From contig JAPWDM010000014.1 in the NCBI GenBank assembly GCA_035578155.1, positions 13,123,501 to 13,187,500 of the forward strand: 64,000 nt of DNA, written 5' to 3'. The translations under genes were made by a program, and so were the position numbers. Below the pieces are notes generated by a model. It saw nothing but the letters and a program-made list of their open reading frames with translations. It had not been told where the DNA came from and did not search any database. This stretch comes from Brachynemurus nebulosus. Lineage: Eukaryota > Arthropoda > Insecta > Neuroptera > Myrmeleontidae. Numbering within the stretch: position 1 is the stretch's first letter; each line of letters begins with the position of its first letter. Positions 37,252 to 61,174 of the stretch are shown here, in pieces.

Positions 37252-39687
37252 ATGGCAGAAAGTAATGAGAAGGAACCAGAAAATCAAGGCGAAGATAAAG
37301 AATTAGATGAACTTTTAAACAGTAAGTTGTTACATAAATTAATATGTAGGTTAGGTACATAGTCAAAAATAAGATATAATTATCCATTTCTCGAAAGTAG
37401 AACAGTGTTTATTTTTAAAATTCATTAAATTCAGATTGAATTTAACGAAAAATATTCTTAAGGTGCTTTGGAAGATTTAACACGACCTTCAACAGTAAAA
37501 GAAACAGAGTCCAAAGAACAAAAAGAGGAAACAGTAGATACCGAAGTAACTGAAAAAACATTAGATGATTTAAGTAGTCAGTGGAATGACGAAATTAAAA
37601 AATTAGCTTCGAACTATGAAAGCACAATGGAATCATTATTGGGTCAGTTGGCTCAAGGTGAAGCCGTCCCAGCCGAGGATGTTAGTGCAAGCATTCAAAA
37701 ACTAGCAGGTCAGTTGAAAAATATTTATTGAAAAGTGTTCTGAAATTTTTTTTACCCAAATATAAATTTATACAGAGGCTGCAAGTCAAGTTCTCATGGA
37801 AAACCAGGGCGGCGACAATGATGTTACATCAACGATCGCGGAAACATTACGGAGCTTATCGGAAGGTGTTGAAGCAGCTCAACAACCGGAATTATCAGAA
37901 GAGCATTTAGCCAACATGTTCTCAAGTATGGGTCTGTCCGAAGATGGTGCCTCAAATATGATACACGGCATGATGCAAGCGTTATTGTCCAAAGAAGTTC
38001 TCTATCCTAGTCTTAAGGTAAGATATAACTACGTAAATACTTTAAAGAACCATACAGGGTATCCTTAAATTGGTACGAAATATAGTTTTGGTTAAATTAG
38101 ATGAATTACACAAAAGCATTAGACGAGTAAAGTGCTGTTTTCATATTTTTATGTCATCGAAGATGATATATTATTAATATTGTTGTGTGATTGAATTGAA
38201 CACGTGATTGAATAATTATTGAGTTGTACATCCATATTGAATAAACGCAAGAGGGCTGTAGAGTTAACAACTATAGAGTTAACAAAAAATCATAAATTAA
38301 CACTTTCACTGAGATGGCATTACTTAGTGCGTGTCAAAAACACGCACTTAACGAATTTTTTTAAATTTCTATGTAGCTGAGGAACTATAGCCAAAAAAAA
38401 AACAGAAACCCATAATTTCAGATTTTTTTTTTCAATAATTTCTTACTGGTAAGACATGTATTTTTATTTGCATATCGCTACCTTTCTGTCTTAACCGCGT
38501 ATCTCAAAAACTACAGTTTTCAGGAAACGCAAAAAACATATACTGTATTTTTATCACTATGAATAAGACTTATGTATGTTACACTTTTTAAGCAAGCTTC
38601 CGTTGTTTTTAGTAAATACGAGGTTCCAGTCCACTTTTTTGTTGTAAAGAATTATCAATTATTAACAAGAATTTTTTTGGTTTTTTTTTGCATATTTCGA
38701 TAGTCTAATCAGTAACTTAAACTTTAAACGTGTTTTTCTCGAAACGACATTTTTCAAATTTGCTGCAGTTATAACTCCAAGACAAATCATCCGATCGATT
38801 TGATTCTTATTGCAGTTTCTTTTATATGTTTCTCCATACCATGAAATTCCAGTTTTCCGATCGAATAAAAAATGTGATACAAATCATTAAACAATATTTA
38901 TTTTATTATATTTTAAGATATCATAACCAGAGCCGGATGCACAGGGGACAGCGGGGGTACGCGCCCCAGTTGTTAAGTTTTTGGGGGCGCCAAAAAATTA
39001 TTTATGAAAATTAGTAACTGTTTCATAACCAAAAATAGAAGTTTTAGTATCAAGTTTAAGTTACTCAGTATTGTTGCAGAAACAATGAAATTATAAATTT
39101 TTAGTGCAAATTTACCAATAAGGGAACGTATTACGTAAAATTTTTACCTGGGAGGAGGGGTTCAATCAAGAAAAATAACAAAAAGTTTATGTTGTACGAG
39201 ATTACATTTAATTGAATATATTTAATTATTTTTCCATTAACTATTTTGTAATATTTCTTAGTACATTATATAGCCGAATTATCTTAGCCGTTGTGAACAT
39301 AACAATAAAATAAAGAAAATGATTCCTTTTTGTTTAGGAAATCACCGATAAATATCCACTTTGGTTGGAAGAGAATCGCACAAAATTGGACGATGCTCAA
39401 TTTGAACGATACTCAAAACAAAGTGCTTTAATGAAATCAGTCTGTGATGAATTAGAGCTTGAAACTGAATCAGATAGTGAAGAGGTCAAGAAGGAGCGAA
39501 CTGTTAAAGTGCTTGCACTTATGCAACGTGTAAGTGTTAAACGAAGTTTAAGGTCATTTATGTAAATTATTCTATTTTGATTTTATTATTTTAGTTGGAA
39601 TCAATGGGTCAACCTCCCACGGATTTGGTGGGTGCACCAATGGCAAATGTACCACAAATTGATCCACAAGCGTGCAGTGTAATGTAA
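37252..39687 (+). CDS. PEX19: Peroxisomal biogenesis factor 19
   Basis: Five coding exons: 37252-37321, 37463-37708, 37776-38017, 39338-39529 and 39595-39687 (843 nt, 280 aa; human PEX19 is 299 aa). PEX19 is the cytosolic chaperone and receptor that delivers membrane proteins to PEX3 on peroxisomes. The N-terminal helix KELDELLNSALEDL (residues 16-29) is the PEX3-binding motif. The C-terminal helical domain includes EEHLANMFSSMGL, HGMMQALLSKEVLYPSLKEI and YPLWLEENRTKL, which bind cargo mPTS segments. The protein ends in CSVM, a CaaX box; the terminal Met predicts farnesylation. All introns are GT-AG; intron 3 (1.3 kb) contains an inverted-repeat element end near 38930. A tandem duplication and a 464-bp transposon lie just upstream, and a Penelope-like remnant starts about 210 bp past the stop. 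Confidence 0.96.
38930..39010 (+). repeat. AGAGCCGGATGCACAGG end of a hAT-type repeat, PEX19 intron 3
   Basis: CCAGAGCCGGATGCACAGGG followed by GGGTACGCGCCCC resembles the left ends at 49735 and 62132. The matching right end is not found, so it is likely truncated. Confidence 0.4.
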
Positions 39688-39818
39688 TTAGTAGTATATG
39701 TTTGTGTAAATATTTTGTTATGGGGGCAGTTATTATGTTTTTATTAGTTGTATTATTTAAATATTTCGAAATAATATGTAGTATTTTGTAAATACATTTT
39801 CAAATTACTTTTTTATTA

Positions 39819-39824
39819 AATAAA
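39819..39824 (+). terminator. PEX19 polyadenylation signal
   Basis: AATAAA 132 nt after the PEX19 stop, running directly into an A-rich tract before the Penelope-like remnant begins. Confidence 0.55.
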
Positions 39825-39894
39825 AAAAAAAAAACTTTTATCATTGAAATATGCGTTTTTGTTTCATTGTGTTTATTTTTTTTATACGGTTTAG

Positions 39895-40137
39895 CTCTAG
39901 GCTTAGCTCCGGCCTAGCACAACATTCATGGCACAACAACCATCGTTTTGATTTTGAAAACCCCACAGTAATACAAACAGAAGCACATTCTAGAAAAAGA
40001 TTCTTTCTAGAACATTGCTGGATATGTTCCATACATCCCAACGCCAACCTTGCCACGGACTCGTCTGAACTTGACAGCCAATACAGTCACACCTTCAACA
40101 AATTCGCGCCCAATACTTTGCCGAAACATATATAAAC
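39895..40137 (+). pseudogene. C-terminal piece of a Penelope-like endonuclease
   Basis: Frame encoding HNNHRFDFENPTVIQTEA then HSRKRFFLEHCWICSIHPNA and TDSSELDSQYS to a stop at 40133-40135. The H-x-FDF..E..RKR.FLE pattern, then N and TD..L, is the C-terminal half of Penelope-like GIY-YIG endonucleases. The N-terminal half and reverse transcriptase are absent. Confidence 0.7.
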
Positions 40138-40560
40138 CGCCAACTTTTTTCGCACGTTGTCATTTTGTTTGCCAACACTAACTGAATTTTATATATTTTT
40201 TTTTTTTTAAAAATTAATTCACAATGTAATTATCGAACAAATAATTTTTCTTTTATACAACAATGTTTTTAAGTTTTTAATTTTAAATTTTAATTTCATA
40301 AAAAATACCTTTTTGTGATTTTATTTTATAAATTTTTTTCCATGTAAGTAATTGCATGTTTTTTGACAAGTATTTGTTTACTATTAATTTCATAAATATG
40401 CACTGTATTTTTATATATTGTTTTTATTTTTATTAAAGGAATACGCCTGAAGACGGAAGCACTAGCTCTTCCGAAACCGGTTGCGCAATTTTTAAATTAA
40501 ATTAATCTTTCATTTTATTTTTTCCTGATGACTTCCACTCCTAATGTTCCATTATTTCAA
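40138..40560 (+). mobile_element. Probable Penelope-like 3' pseudo-LTR
   Basis: Follows the endonuclease remnant. Contains GCCTGAAGACGGAAGCACTA then GCTCTTCCGAAACCGGTTGC at 40446-40486, a hairpin (GGAAG/CTTCC) ending in CGAAAC, which is a characteristic sequence arrangement downstream of many Penelope-like elements. The element's outer end is not defined. Confidence 0.5.
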
Positions 40561-42719
40561 TATTATAGTCATCTAAACCTTTATATTTGTAAACTCTTAT
40601 AGTTTAAATTACTTTATACGGCGGATATCCAATGGTACTGACTCCGATTTTACATAGTGACGTCAGCGAATTATATAATATACAATATAAATGATGTGAC
40701 GCAAAATAAAAATTGTTTATTTCAAAAACTATAACTTTTCAAATGTGACATCACGTTTGCTTGAGCTCCCCCCCCGTCGTCGTCCGCTCCATCACACTAG
40801 GCCACTACCCCCTCCTCCTGTTTGCACACGTAATTTATGGATGGCGCCAAACTAATTTTTGGTATCTGAAATGAACGAAAATTCATGACGCTACCTATTT
40901 GTAATTACTCGTTGTTGCTCGTTATGATAATTAATTTAAGTTTTAATTATGAAGTAAACCAATATTTTTATTTTGATGTTTAGCTTCAACGATTATATAA
41001 ATTTTGTTTAACATTAATTGCAGTAACAACCGAAAATTTTGTGAGTTAAATGACAAAATGTGTAATTGGATGGAATGATTTTTTATACATAGTTGACAGG
41101 CCACGTGTACGTGTAATTGGCAAGATAGTATTTGCACGTGTCTGTAACTTTACACTTAAAATATACGAATAAGTATCTACTTATACAATAACTACTTACC
41201 GTGCCGGATACCTACCTAATGCTAAAATGTAAATAAACTGTTTTTATTCAAAATTATTGTAATATTTTTATCTAGTATAAATATTTATAATTTCTATTGC
41301 CATGTAATTTTTGAATTTACTTAGGTATTTATAGAGAATTTCAAAATAAAAGTTTATGGAAAATTTTGTTATGATTTTAGTGATTAGTTTCCATTTCACT
41401 AATTAAATTAATATAACGATGAATTATAAAATGTTTACCCAATTTTTATATGTATCGGTAGGGCCATGGAGAGAAATGGCGGGAAAATAAAGGAAAAGGA
41501 AATGCCCGAAAAAGGGTAGAAAAAACTTTACCAAGTTATTTTTACCCAAGCCATTTTCCCCCAAAAATATAAGTTACGAATATAAAAAAACCACTTTCAC
41601 ATCCATTTCTTTTAAGTTTTTCCGGATTCCGTGGCCACCCGGCTATCCATCTTTAAATCATTTTCTGAGTATAATAAAACAAATTGTGAACATTGCAACT
41701 TTAACAAATAAGTACTTCTAGTGAGTACTAACTACGTGAAAATCTCCATCCCAATTTGAATAACCTACATCCTTACCGTCTCCTTGTAAGTTAGATTCAT
41801 TAAGGATTTATTTATTAAGGAACTCTGACATTGTGTATTTTAAGTAGTGTCTATTTATTTTATTTATTAATCTTTAAAACTTTTTAAATTTAGATATCTA
41901 CGTATTTCCCAGTGCTTCCACCATCTTTCTACACCAAACAGTTTAAAGAATATGAAAATTATAGGCCCAGGACATAGAGCCAACTTTCAAATTACAATTA
42001 TTTAAAAAATATTCTACCAGTAGGTAACAGATAATCATGTTAAGTCTGGTAGAAGACAGATTATTTATGCCTTGTTTACACGAGTTTAGTAAAGTCTTTA
42101 GTAGTTACTACAAACACCCATAGAATTACATTTAAACACATCGAAACAACACGAAACACACGAACGTAGTGAGTGCGCTCATTCACTTGAGTGGGCAATC
42201 GACAATCTCGCACGAGTTGCACATACTATTTTTTATTACGAATTTCACATACTTTTTTCTATTATTATTACTATTTTTGACATTTTTATTACTTTTTAAA
42301 ATAATATTTTTAAGTGTTCACCTTTTTTTGTGAATTAAATCTTGTAGATTTTACTAAACCCGTGTAACCAAGCATTAATAATGAATTTTTTCGAATAAAC
42401 TGTGACACCTGATTCAAAAATTAATAGATTGTAGTCGTAACTTTTATAATACTTTATATTATTATATACAGGGTATATCGGGTATATTATATGTTATGTA
42501 TTAAATAAAAAATAACCTTATGCACTATTCAAAAGCAGTCAAACACTATTGTTGACATAATATAATTAGATTTTAAGAGCTTTGATGTTGTTGCTTTTAT
42601 TCGATACTATCAAAAGATATTAAAAAATATACCGGTGGGATACAAAGGTCAATCGAAGGGGTGTCTTTTTTATTAATTTTATTAAATGTGATATGTAGTT
42701 ATTTATTTTGAATCATATA
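40561..42719. other. Gene-free AT-rich stretch
   Basis: No exon supported. A CAGGGCC-type fragment (41461-41645; GGGCCATGGAGAGAAATGGC, relative of 14711-14881) is the only recognisable item. Confidence 0.4.
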
Positions 42720-44716
42720 GGGTAAAAGCCCCGTTTGTGGAACGCGATCCAATAGAAAAACAGTTTTGACATTTATATCTTAATGAAGTTATTTCTGAAA
42801 GAAACGTCTGATAACAAAAATTATTATTAATAGAATGATTGTTTTTCAATTTAAATTCATCTCACATTTAATGTTTCTTTACTTAATTAAAGAAATACAT
42901 ATATATATTAAACAGTTTTTGCTGAATGTGTCTCTTTTGCGTTTGATCAATGCTTATTTATAGAAACACATGCCTTATAAATTTCAACATTTTCCAGTTA
43001 ATTTTCGAAGTTAGCGCAATAAAACTATACAAATAATTTTTATTAGTCCAGTTAAGTGATTATAAGAGCTAAATCATCTTTTTATTCGGTTTAAATGTAA
43101 TTTATATATGTGTGTATTTCTTTCAGTACACATATAACCTTTGTATTTAACTAAAATCATGTACGTAAAATAACTAAAAATTTATATTATAAATAGTTTT
43201 AATTTCTTTTTGAGTCTAAAATATTTACTTACTGCTTTAAAATCGTAAAATTTTTAATATTTTTTTTATTTCGGAGCGTATCGTCAATTGATAAATAAAA
43301 AAATATTGATTTAAAGTTGCAAAATTTTCTTAATAATGAAAAATTGTCGCCATTTTGATAAGTCAGTTTAGAATTGATTACAACTTTACCAAAATACATA
43401 AGGTAAAAGACCCGGTAATTGACCCTGGCCTAGTTTCTGAACTTTTCAACTTTGTTATAAATTAATAAAAAAACTATATTTTAAATAAGAAAAAAAATAA
43501 ATTCTTAATTTAAAGTAATCTATTCTGTGTCTAATGAACAGCAATTTAAAAAGTTTAGAATATATTAACTAAATAAAAAAAAATTTTTAAGTTTAAAATG
43601 TGTGTAAACACTATTTTTTTGGTAGTTTCTTAACAGTTTATGTTACAAAGTACTCATTTTGATTTGTGCAATATTCATCATGTAAGTATGAAAACTTAAT
43701 TAAAAATATATGAGCAGGTTAATATTTGTTTAAAATTTATTTTAAAATATTTATAAAATACCTTAGAATGATTTTTATTATTGAAATATGAGGGTCAATT
43801 ACTAGGCTCACTTCTAAAGTGGTATGGCCCAGTTAAATTCTAACCAGTTTTTGTTAGTTATTTTGTTATTTATAGTTATCTTCGATTAGTTTTTGTTATT
43901 TTTCATAACGTATTACATTAAACATTCATTTTTATCAATAAAAAATTATTTATAAATTAAATTTTAAAAAACTGTATTTTTAAATTTAAGGATCAGAAAC
44001 TAGGCCACTGTCAGGGTCAGAAACTGTCACATGAGAAATTTTGAAGGTCAGAAACTGGGTCCTTTTTGTCAATTTTTAAAACATTAATTTAAATTATTAA
44101 TTCAATTCAAATAATTATTTTACTTGTATGGCTTTATTTTGAAAGCCATAAACTAGTTGATAAAATTATTAATTGTCTCTTAAGTTGAAACTTATATTTA
44201 TTACTGTCGTTTAACCTCAGCCGTCACTCTTAAAAGGTCAGAAACTAGGCCCGTTACCTTAGATGGCGAAACAAAATATAGTATTTTGATATATTCTGTG
44301 ATTTTGGTCGTTTATTTTATCGAATATTTAAACCATTCTATATTTTTTAATTTGACATTCTATTTACTACTAGATGTCACTCTATGTCATAGAGTGAAAA
44401 GATGGCAAAAGATGTATTTGATGTATCTCATGTTCGTACATACGTGTTCTTTTTTAGGTGTCAATGTGCTGATTTTTAAAAGGGTGTTAATATATTCTGT
44501 CTGTTTTTTTATAGATGTCAACAAATTATAAAACAAAACATTAATAAATCAAAATTTTTGGGTTATATTTTCTTAAAAACATATTCATTGGATTAAAAAA
44601 ACTTGGTTTCATGCTTATTAAGAAAAAAAAATGGGTGTTTAATTCATTTATTAATTTTTGTAAGCAAGTTTGATGAAATACCTAAAAATAGTGTTCCACA
44701 ATCGGGGCTTTTACCC
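42720..44716. mobile_element. 2-kb TA-flanked element with GGGTAAAAGCCCC ends
   Basis: Ends GGGTAAAAGCCCCGTTTGTG and complement of ACAATCGGGGCTTTTACCC, flanked by TA. The left 170 bp matches the 230-bp MITE at 28161-28390. Interrupted by the element 43401-44259. No transposase frame remains. Confidence 0.75.
43401..44259. mobile_element. TA-flanked element with CAGAAACTAGG subterminal repeats, nested
   Basis: Ends AGGTAAAAGACCCGGTAATT and complement of CTAGGCCCGTTACCT; TA at 43399-43400 and 44260-44261. GTCAGAAACTAGG or its variants occur about six times (near 43425 inverted, 43800, 43990, 44012, 44048, 44237). No coding frame. Confidence 0.72.
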
Positions 44717-45818
44717 TACATTCAGTTTATTTTTATTAAATTACTGAAAGTCAAATCATTCAAAACCAAGGGCGCCCATATGATGATTTGTACGGTGGGG
44801 GGGGGTAGAACTGAGGGTAAGAAATAGGTTTTTTTAATATTTTGGGTGACGAATGCCGATTTGTAAGTAGCTATAAAAAGTTTTAATTTCGACTATGTGG
44901 TAAAACTTTATCCTGTTGCTAAAATACTAGGCTGCGTTAAAGAAAAAATATTTAACTATCAATACACTTATATATCTTAACGTTTCCCTAACAGCTAGGG
45001 GGGCGGGGGATCGCGGTTCTCTCTTCCCCCGAGTATGGGCGCCTTTGTTCAAAATGACGTACTGTAATAAATAAAAAACTACATATAAAAATTTTTTTAT
45101 TTTTATTTAAATGTGCAATTTGTGTTTTTAGTTTTATTGAGTTATAATAAAAAAATTTGAAATAAATAAACTAGTTTTTCCTCAGTCGTCACAAAACAAT
45201 ACTTTACTGGCAACTGACGCATTAAAATGATACTTTTTATATGTCTATAGGCAATTAAAAATCTTTTAATTATTAGACCTAAGAAATCAAATTTTTGTAA
45301 TTATTAATTTAATACCTGACTCTATTGTAATTGTAATGTCTGGAAGTATATCAAGTTACGAGTCTTAGCTGCTGCAAAAGAACTTTTATAGGACAGACTA
45401 GGAGTGAGTTTGATAATTCTATACTTAAGAGGTTGACGAGAATGAGATTGCTGCAAAGTGCGCGAAAAAATTATGGGTAAATTAAGTTAAAAAAAATTAA
45501 ATAAATTTAATTAAACAGGGACGTATTTAATACGAATTTTAATAAATAATTTTATACATATGGAATGTAATTATATAATAAATGATTTAATTATTCTAAA
45601 TACTCATTTTATAGTTAAATTATGTACAGTTACAATAATAATTTGTACTCTATTAGTAAATTTTAATAACAATTTCAACAATAGTTTTTAAATAAATAAT
45701 ACATACAACAATTCATTTTTTTTTACTTTGCTTTCGAGTAACAAAATTTTATGTTGTAGGTAAATGGATTTGTCATTGAGGCTGTAAATATGATAATTCT
45801 GTATGTGCTTTAGATATA
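44717..45818. other. Gene-free stretch between two elements
   Basis: AT-rich, with a small mirrored CG-rich fragment (44770-45050: GGGCGCCCATATGATG against GTATGGGCGCCTTTG), probably a short inverted-repeat element of about 280 bp. No exon seen. Confidence 0.4.
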
Positions 45819-45822
45819 TTAA

Positions 45823-46500
45823 GGGGGTATTCTAGTCTAGAGAGTAAGAATTTCAATTTTTTTAGGAATTAAAAAAACAAAAACATATTTTACTGTCCAT
45901 TTTTTAGCATCTGTTTATTGACATTTTAAGAATATATACATAGGTATATAAAAAAAAATTTATACAAAAAATGAAAATTCGAAGGCTTATAGTGATTTAA
46001 ATATAGCCTGGCATGATTTTGGGGTTTTGCGTTCAATTGAAACAAAAAAAAGAAATAAATTTTGGTTTGGAAAGGTTGTCATTCTGGCAGAAACATGGAA
46101 CTTCAATAAAAAAATTTAAAAAAAAAAAACTCAAAATATTATTTTTTTGCCCTTTTTTGAAGGTTTTTTATTTTTTAAAAATAGTAAAAATTAAAATTTT
46201 GCAATATCTATAGTTTTTGCTATAAAGCAACATGTATTGAAGGTACGTGCCAAATTTGAAATCGTTTCGGTAAATACCATAGAACTCGAGATATCACGTC
46301 GAAAAATGAATTTAAAATTTGGAAGTATAATACCTGATATCGGAACCTATCGTATTGATATGGCTGTAACTTTGTAAATTTTCAAAATTTTTGAATTTCC
46401 TTTTGAATATATAAAATACACGTTTAAAAAAGGTATATATTTTCAGAAAATGAAACAAAAAGAAATCAAATTTTAAAAAATTCTAGACTAGAATACTGCC
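45823..46500. mobile_element. TTAA-flanked inverted-repeat element, 678 bp
   Basis: TTAA at 45819-45822 and 46501-46504. Ends GGGGGTATTCTAGTCTAGAG and complement of TTCTAGACTAGAATACTGCC (18 of 20). piggyBac-type target site. Lies 170 bp past the bsh stop codon. Short frames inside are not conserved. Confidence 0.8.
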
Positions 46501-46610
46501 TTAATAATAATAATGATGTAAAAACCACCATGTTACCATTCATGTCACAGTTTTATTTTGTCTATCATTTATTTTTTTATTTTATTTGAGTTTTATGTCC
46601 GTGACTGTTT

Positions 46611-46616
46611 TTTATT
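46611..46616 (-). terminator. Candidate bsh polyadenylation signal
   Basis: AATAAA on the reverse strand about 60 nt past the bsh stop; a second copy lies at 46581-46586 and a third, probably too close, at 46655-46660. Confidence 0.4.
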
Positions 46617-46673
46617 TACATAAATATTTTTAATTTGATACATTTTTTCAAAATTTTATTTATATACATATTT

Positions 46674-58197
<11,524 letters not shown>

Positions 58198-59365
58198 CTG
58201 TAATATTTTATAAGCTTGAAAATTATCAATTAATTGGATAGTGAAAAAATGGTAGCACAAGGGAACTTAAAAATCTTAACTAATAGGTATTATAAGTGCC
58301 AAAGAGAGTTGGTTTGTTTCGCTTTCTTTGTATAGAAGTAACTGAGTCAATAAAAAGGACATAGGCTACTTTTTATCTCGGTAAAGTATTTGTTCCCATT
58401 GGAAAATGTATAAAACATATGCACAAAAACAGAAATTAGCTATTTATCTCCAATAAAGTAGTTTTTACCTAATTTTTAATGAACTGAAATATTGGTTTAG
58501 GGGCATTGTTTACAAAATGAGTCCACAATTAATATTGATTGTAATAAAACTGACCTTCACTATAGGCAACCTATATTTTAAAAATTTTTTTCAAGAGACA
58601 ACAATTTTTAAATTTTTGGACTTATTAGGGGAAGGTAGAGCAAAACAGAGTAGCTAAGCTTTGATGATAAATTAAATTCGTTATTGAGATAAAGATTTTT
58701 TAATTAGTTCTACTATTTTTAATACCCGGCCTTTCAAATAAAATCAAAAAAAGCACAATTGTATTTCTCCCCCTCTTGTCCTGTTGGATATTCAAGAGGT
58801 ATCTAACAAGACAAGAGGTTACGTATAACTAAATGCAAAGTTTCTGAGCGATCAAAGTCCACTTTACAGTACTCCGTTAAATAAATGAAAGTAAGGGTCT
58901 ACACTCTCTACACCATTAAAAAAATCGTATTTATAAATACCTAAATATGTTACTATTACTATGTTAAGGGTATTTTTTATAAAAAATTTTTCCTGTTAGT
59001 ATTTAATATTTTATAAAACTGGTAGCGTTAAATCGTTTTGAAACATTATATTTGTTATCACAGGTACTTATTTCTAGTTTTAATTAATATTAGGTACATA
59101 TTTCTTGCAGTTTAGAACGGTTTCATTTTTAATATTTTATACTTATCTGAACAGTTTACTAAATATTGCAAATAATAAAACGGTATACACTTTTCTCTTC
59201 TAAAATCTGTACTTTTCAATTGTTAATTAAATGAAATGTATTCAATTTTATTGAACTAGCTGATGCAATAATAAAATCTACCTTTGTAATGTTGCTATTA
59301 TTATGAATTTCTTAATATTATTTATTTAATTTAAAATTACTTATTTAAGTAGGTATACATAGCTT
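58198..59365. other. Upstream bsh intron or flank, no exon found
   Basis: Reverse-strand search for a Bsh N-terminus (F-x-IEDIL-type motif) found nothing. AT-rich, with no defined repeats. Confidence 0.4.
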
Positions 59366-59533
59366 AAGAAATACAGGCGGCTGAGGTCTCACTGCACATA
59401 CTGAATACGTGGTATAGCGGGGGTGACTTGAGATACTTGATGAAGATTTAGTACACAAAATCGTATCTGTTTGATTGACAGGGAAAGGAATATATATGCG
59501 TAATACATTCTCTCTCAGCCGCCTGTATTCCTT
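59366..59533. mobile_element. Small inverted-repeat element, 168 bp
   Basis: AAGAAATACAGGCGGCTGAG against the complement of CTCAGCCGCCTGTATTCCTT, one mismatch in 20. Confidence 0.7.
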
Positions 59534-59950
59534 GTGTTAAATATACATCATTGTATTACTATATAGGTAAATAAGCAAACTATTTCAAGATGTATTCCTT
59601 TTTTTACAACGTAGTGTATTTTTATACATTGTATATACAGTGCAATATTACCCGAATGAGAGATATAAAAACTAATAGCGAGAGTTTAGATATAATTACT
59701 CTATATCCATCTTTATTGTAAGAAAATGTAACTAAATATGTATACCTCTTACTAAAAATATATCTCTCCTTTTTGTTGGACTTTGATCGCTCATGAATTC
59801 TGCGTTTAGTTATATATAATTTCTAACCATTCTGCACGAAAAATACCTACATTTCTTTAATAAATAAATAAATTATTAAAAAACAACCAACTGAAATTCA
59901 TTCACGTTAATGGGTGAGTAGCAAGATGGGGTTCAACTGAAACCTATACC

Positions 59951-60535
59951 TAAGGTGACCAGACGTCCCATTTTCAACGGGATAGTCTCGTTTTTCGGAG
60001 ACATGTCCTGGTGTCCCGACCAAACTTCTTGGGACGCCCATTTGTCCCGTTTTGGTAATATTTGAACTTATACGCTATTTTATGAAAAGTTTTATTCATT
60101 ATCATTAGGCTAAGAAGCTGTCTAATTTCATTATTCATATTCTGATGATAAAATGAACTTATTTATTATTCTGAATAAAATATTATATCACTGGTGTAAG
60201 AGGTTTGGTTATGATTTCCTTGACAATATCCTTTTGTTTTTCTATCTTCCCACTCCCAACACAAATTATTCTATCCAAATTATCGTTTCATTATTAAAGG
60301 TCTTATGCTACAGTTATAGTGGAATCATCCGCCACCAAATTAATTTTATGGTACAAAGAAAAATTAGCACTCTAAATGACTTTAAAAACACCATTATTGA
60401 CTTAAATTTTCAACAATTTTCCGGGGGAAGGCCGCCGCAACCCCCCTTTTCACATAAGGGGTACTCCGTACCCTCCAAACCCGCCCGGTAAGGTCGGCTG
60501 TCCCGTTTTTACTCTTTACAGATCTGGCCACCTTG
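59951..60535. mobile_element. AAGGTGACCAGA element (hAT-like, Zaphod/ZeBeDee-type ends)
   Basis: Left AAGGTGACCAGACGTCCCAT, right complement AAGGTGGCCAGATCTG. Interior has CCCGTTTT and GTGTCCCGACCAAA blocks typical of this end class. The 112-codon frame inside (60153-60491) has no recognisable domain. Confidence 0.55.
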
Positions 60536-60652
60536 CCCCATCTAGCCTCACACGAGACAACCTGAAAAACCTCTCCTGTAAAATTTGCAAAAATGGGTTT
60601 AGTCGGTTTTGTTGCTTCTCAAATAGGACTTTACCAAAAATAATAATAATTA

Positions 60653-61110
60653 CAGTAATATTTCGATTAACCGCCACTCGATTATCCGTCAGTTTCTGTC
60701 ATCCGTCAACGCCTAACAAGAAAAAATTCAGTTTCTAGCATTAGGTGTACAAATCTAGCTTTCAAGTGCATACTAATTCTATAAAAAAATATTAAATATT
60801 TTGTTAAAATGAAAACTATGATTGCAAAGAATATGAAATTATTTTATACTGGTACTTAATACCATGTATCTGTGGGTTTTACCCTTTTGTAACCTAGTGA
60901 ATTTTCAAATGGAAAATTCAGCTATTTCTTATTGTAACCTATATAGTTTATATGAATAATGTCATAAAATTATGTATTATCAATTTGCAAACATTTTCAT
61001 TTTCGTCCTAAAGATAGTAGTAAAATCAAGTTATTAAGCTGTTATCCGTCTAATTCGATTAACCGTCACAGTTCCGGTCTCAACGGTGAGAGTTAATCGA
61101 AGTTCTACTG
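60653..61110. mobile_element. Pogo/Tigger-like MITE, 458 bp
   Basis: Left CAGTAATATTTCGATTAACC, right complement CAGTAGAACTTCGATTAACT. TA precedes the left end; the right flank is TC, so the TA duplication has decayed. Confidence 0.7.
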
Positions 61111-61174
61111 TCTTCATTTATAATATTTACGTAAAATTTTGAAAGTCCTAGCATATTTAATACCACTATTTTAA

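Noticed and set aside
58198..58260. Upstream extension of the first visible bsh exon starting at MCYHFF
   Set aside because: This is read-through of the intron: a good acceptor (TATTACAG) precedes GTAGCAATGGG, and Bsh-like sequence starts only after it.
60153..60491. 112-codon plus-strand frame
   Set aside because: Inside the AAGGTGACCAGA element, low-complexity start and no domain; likely chance.
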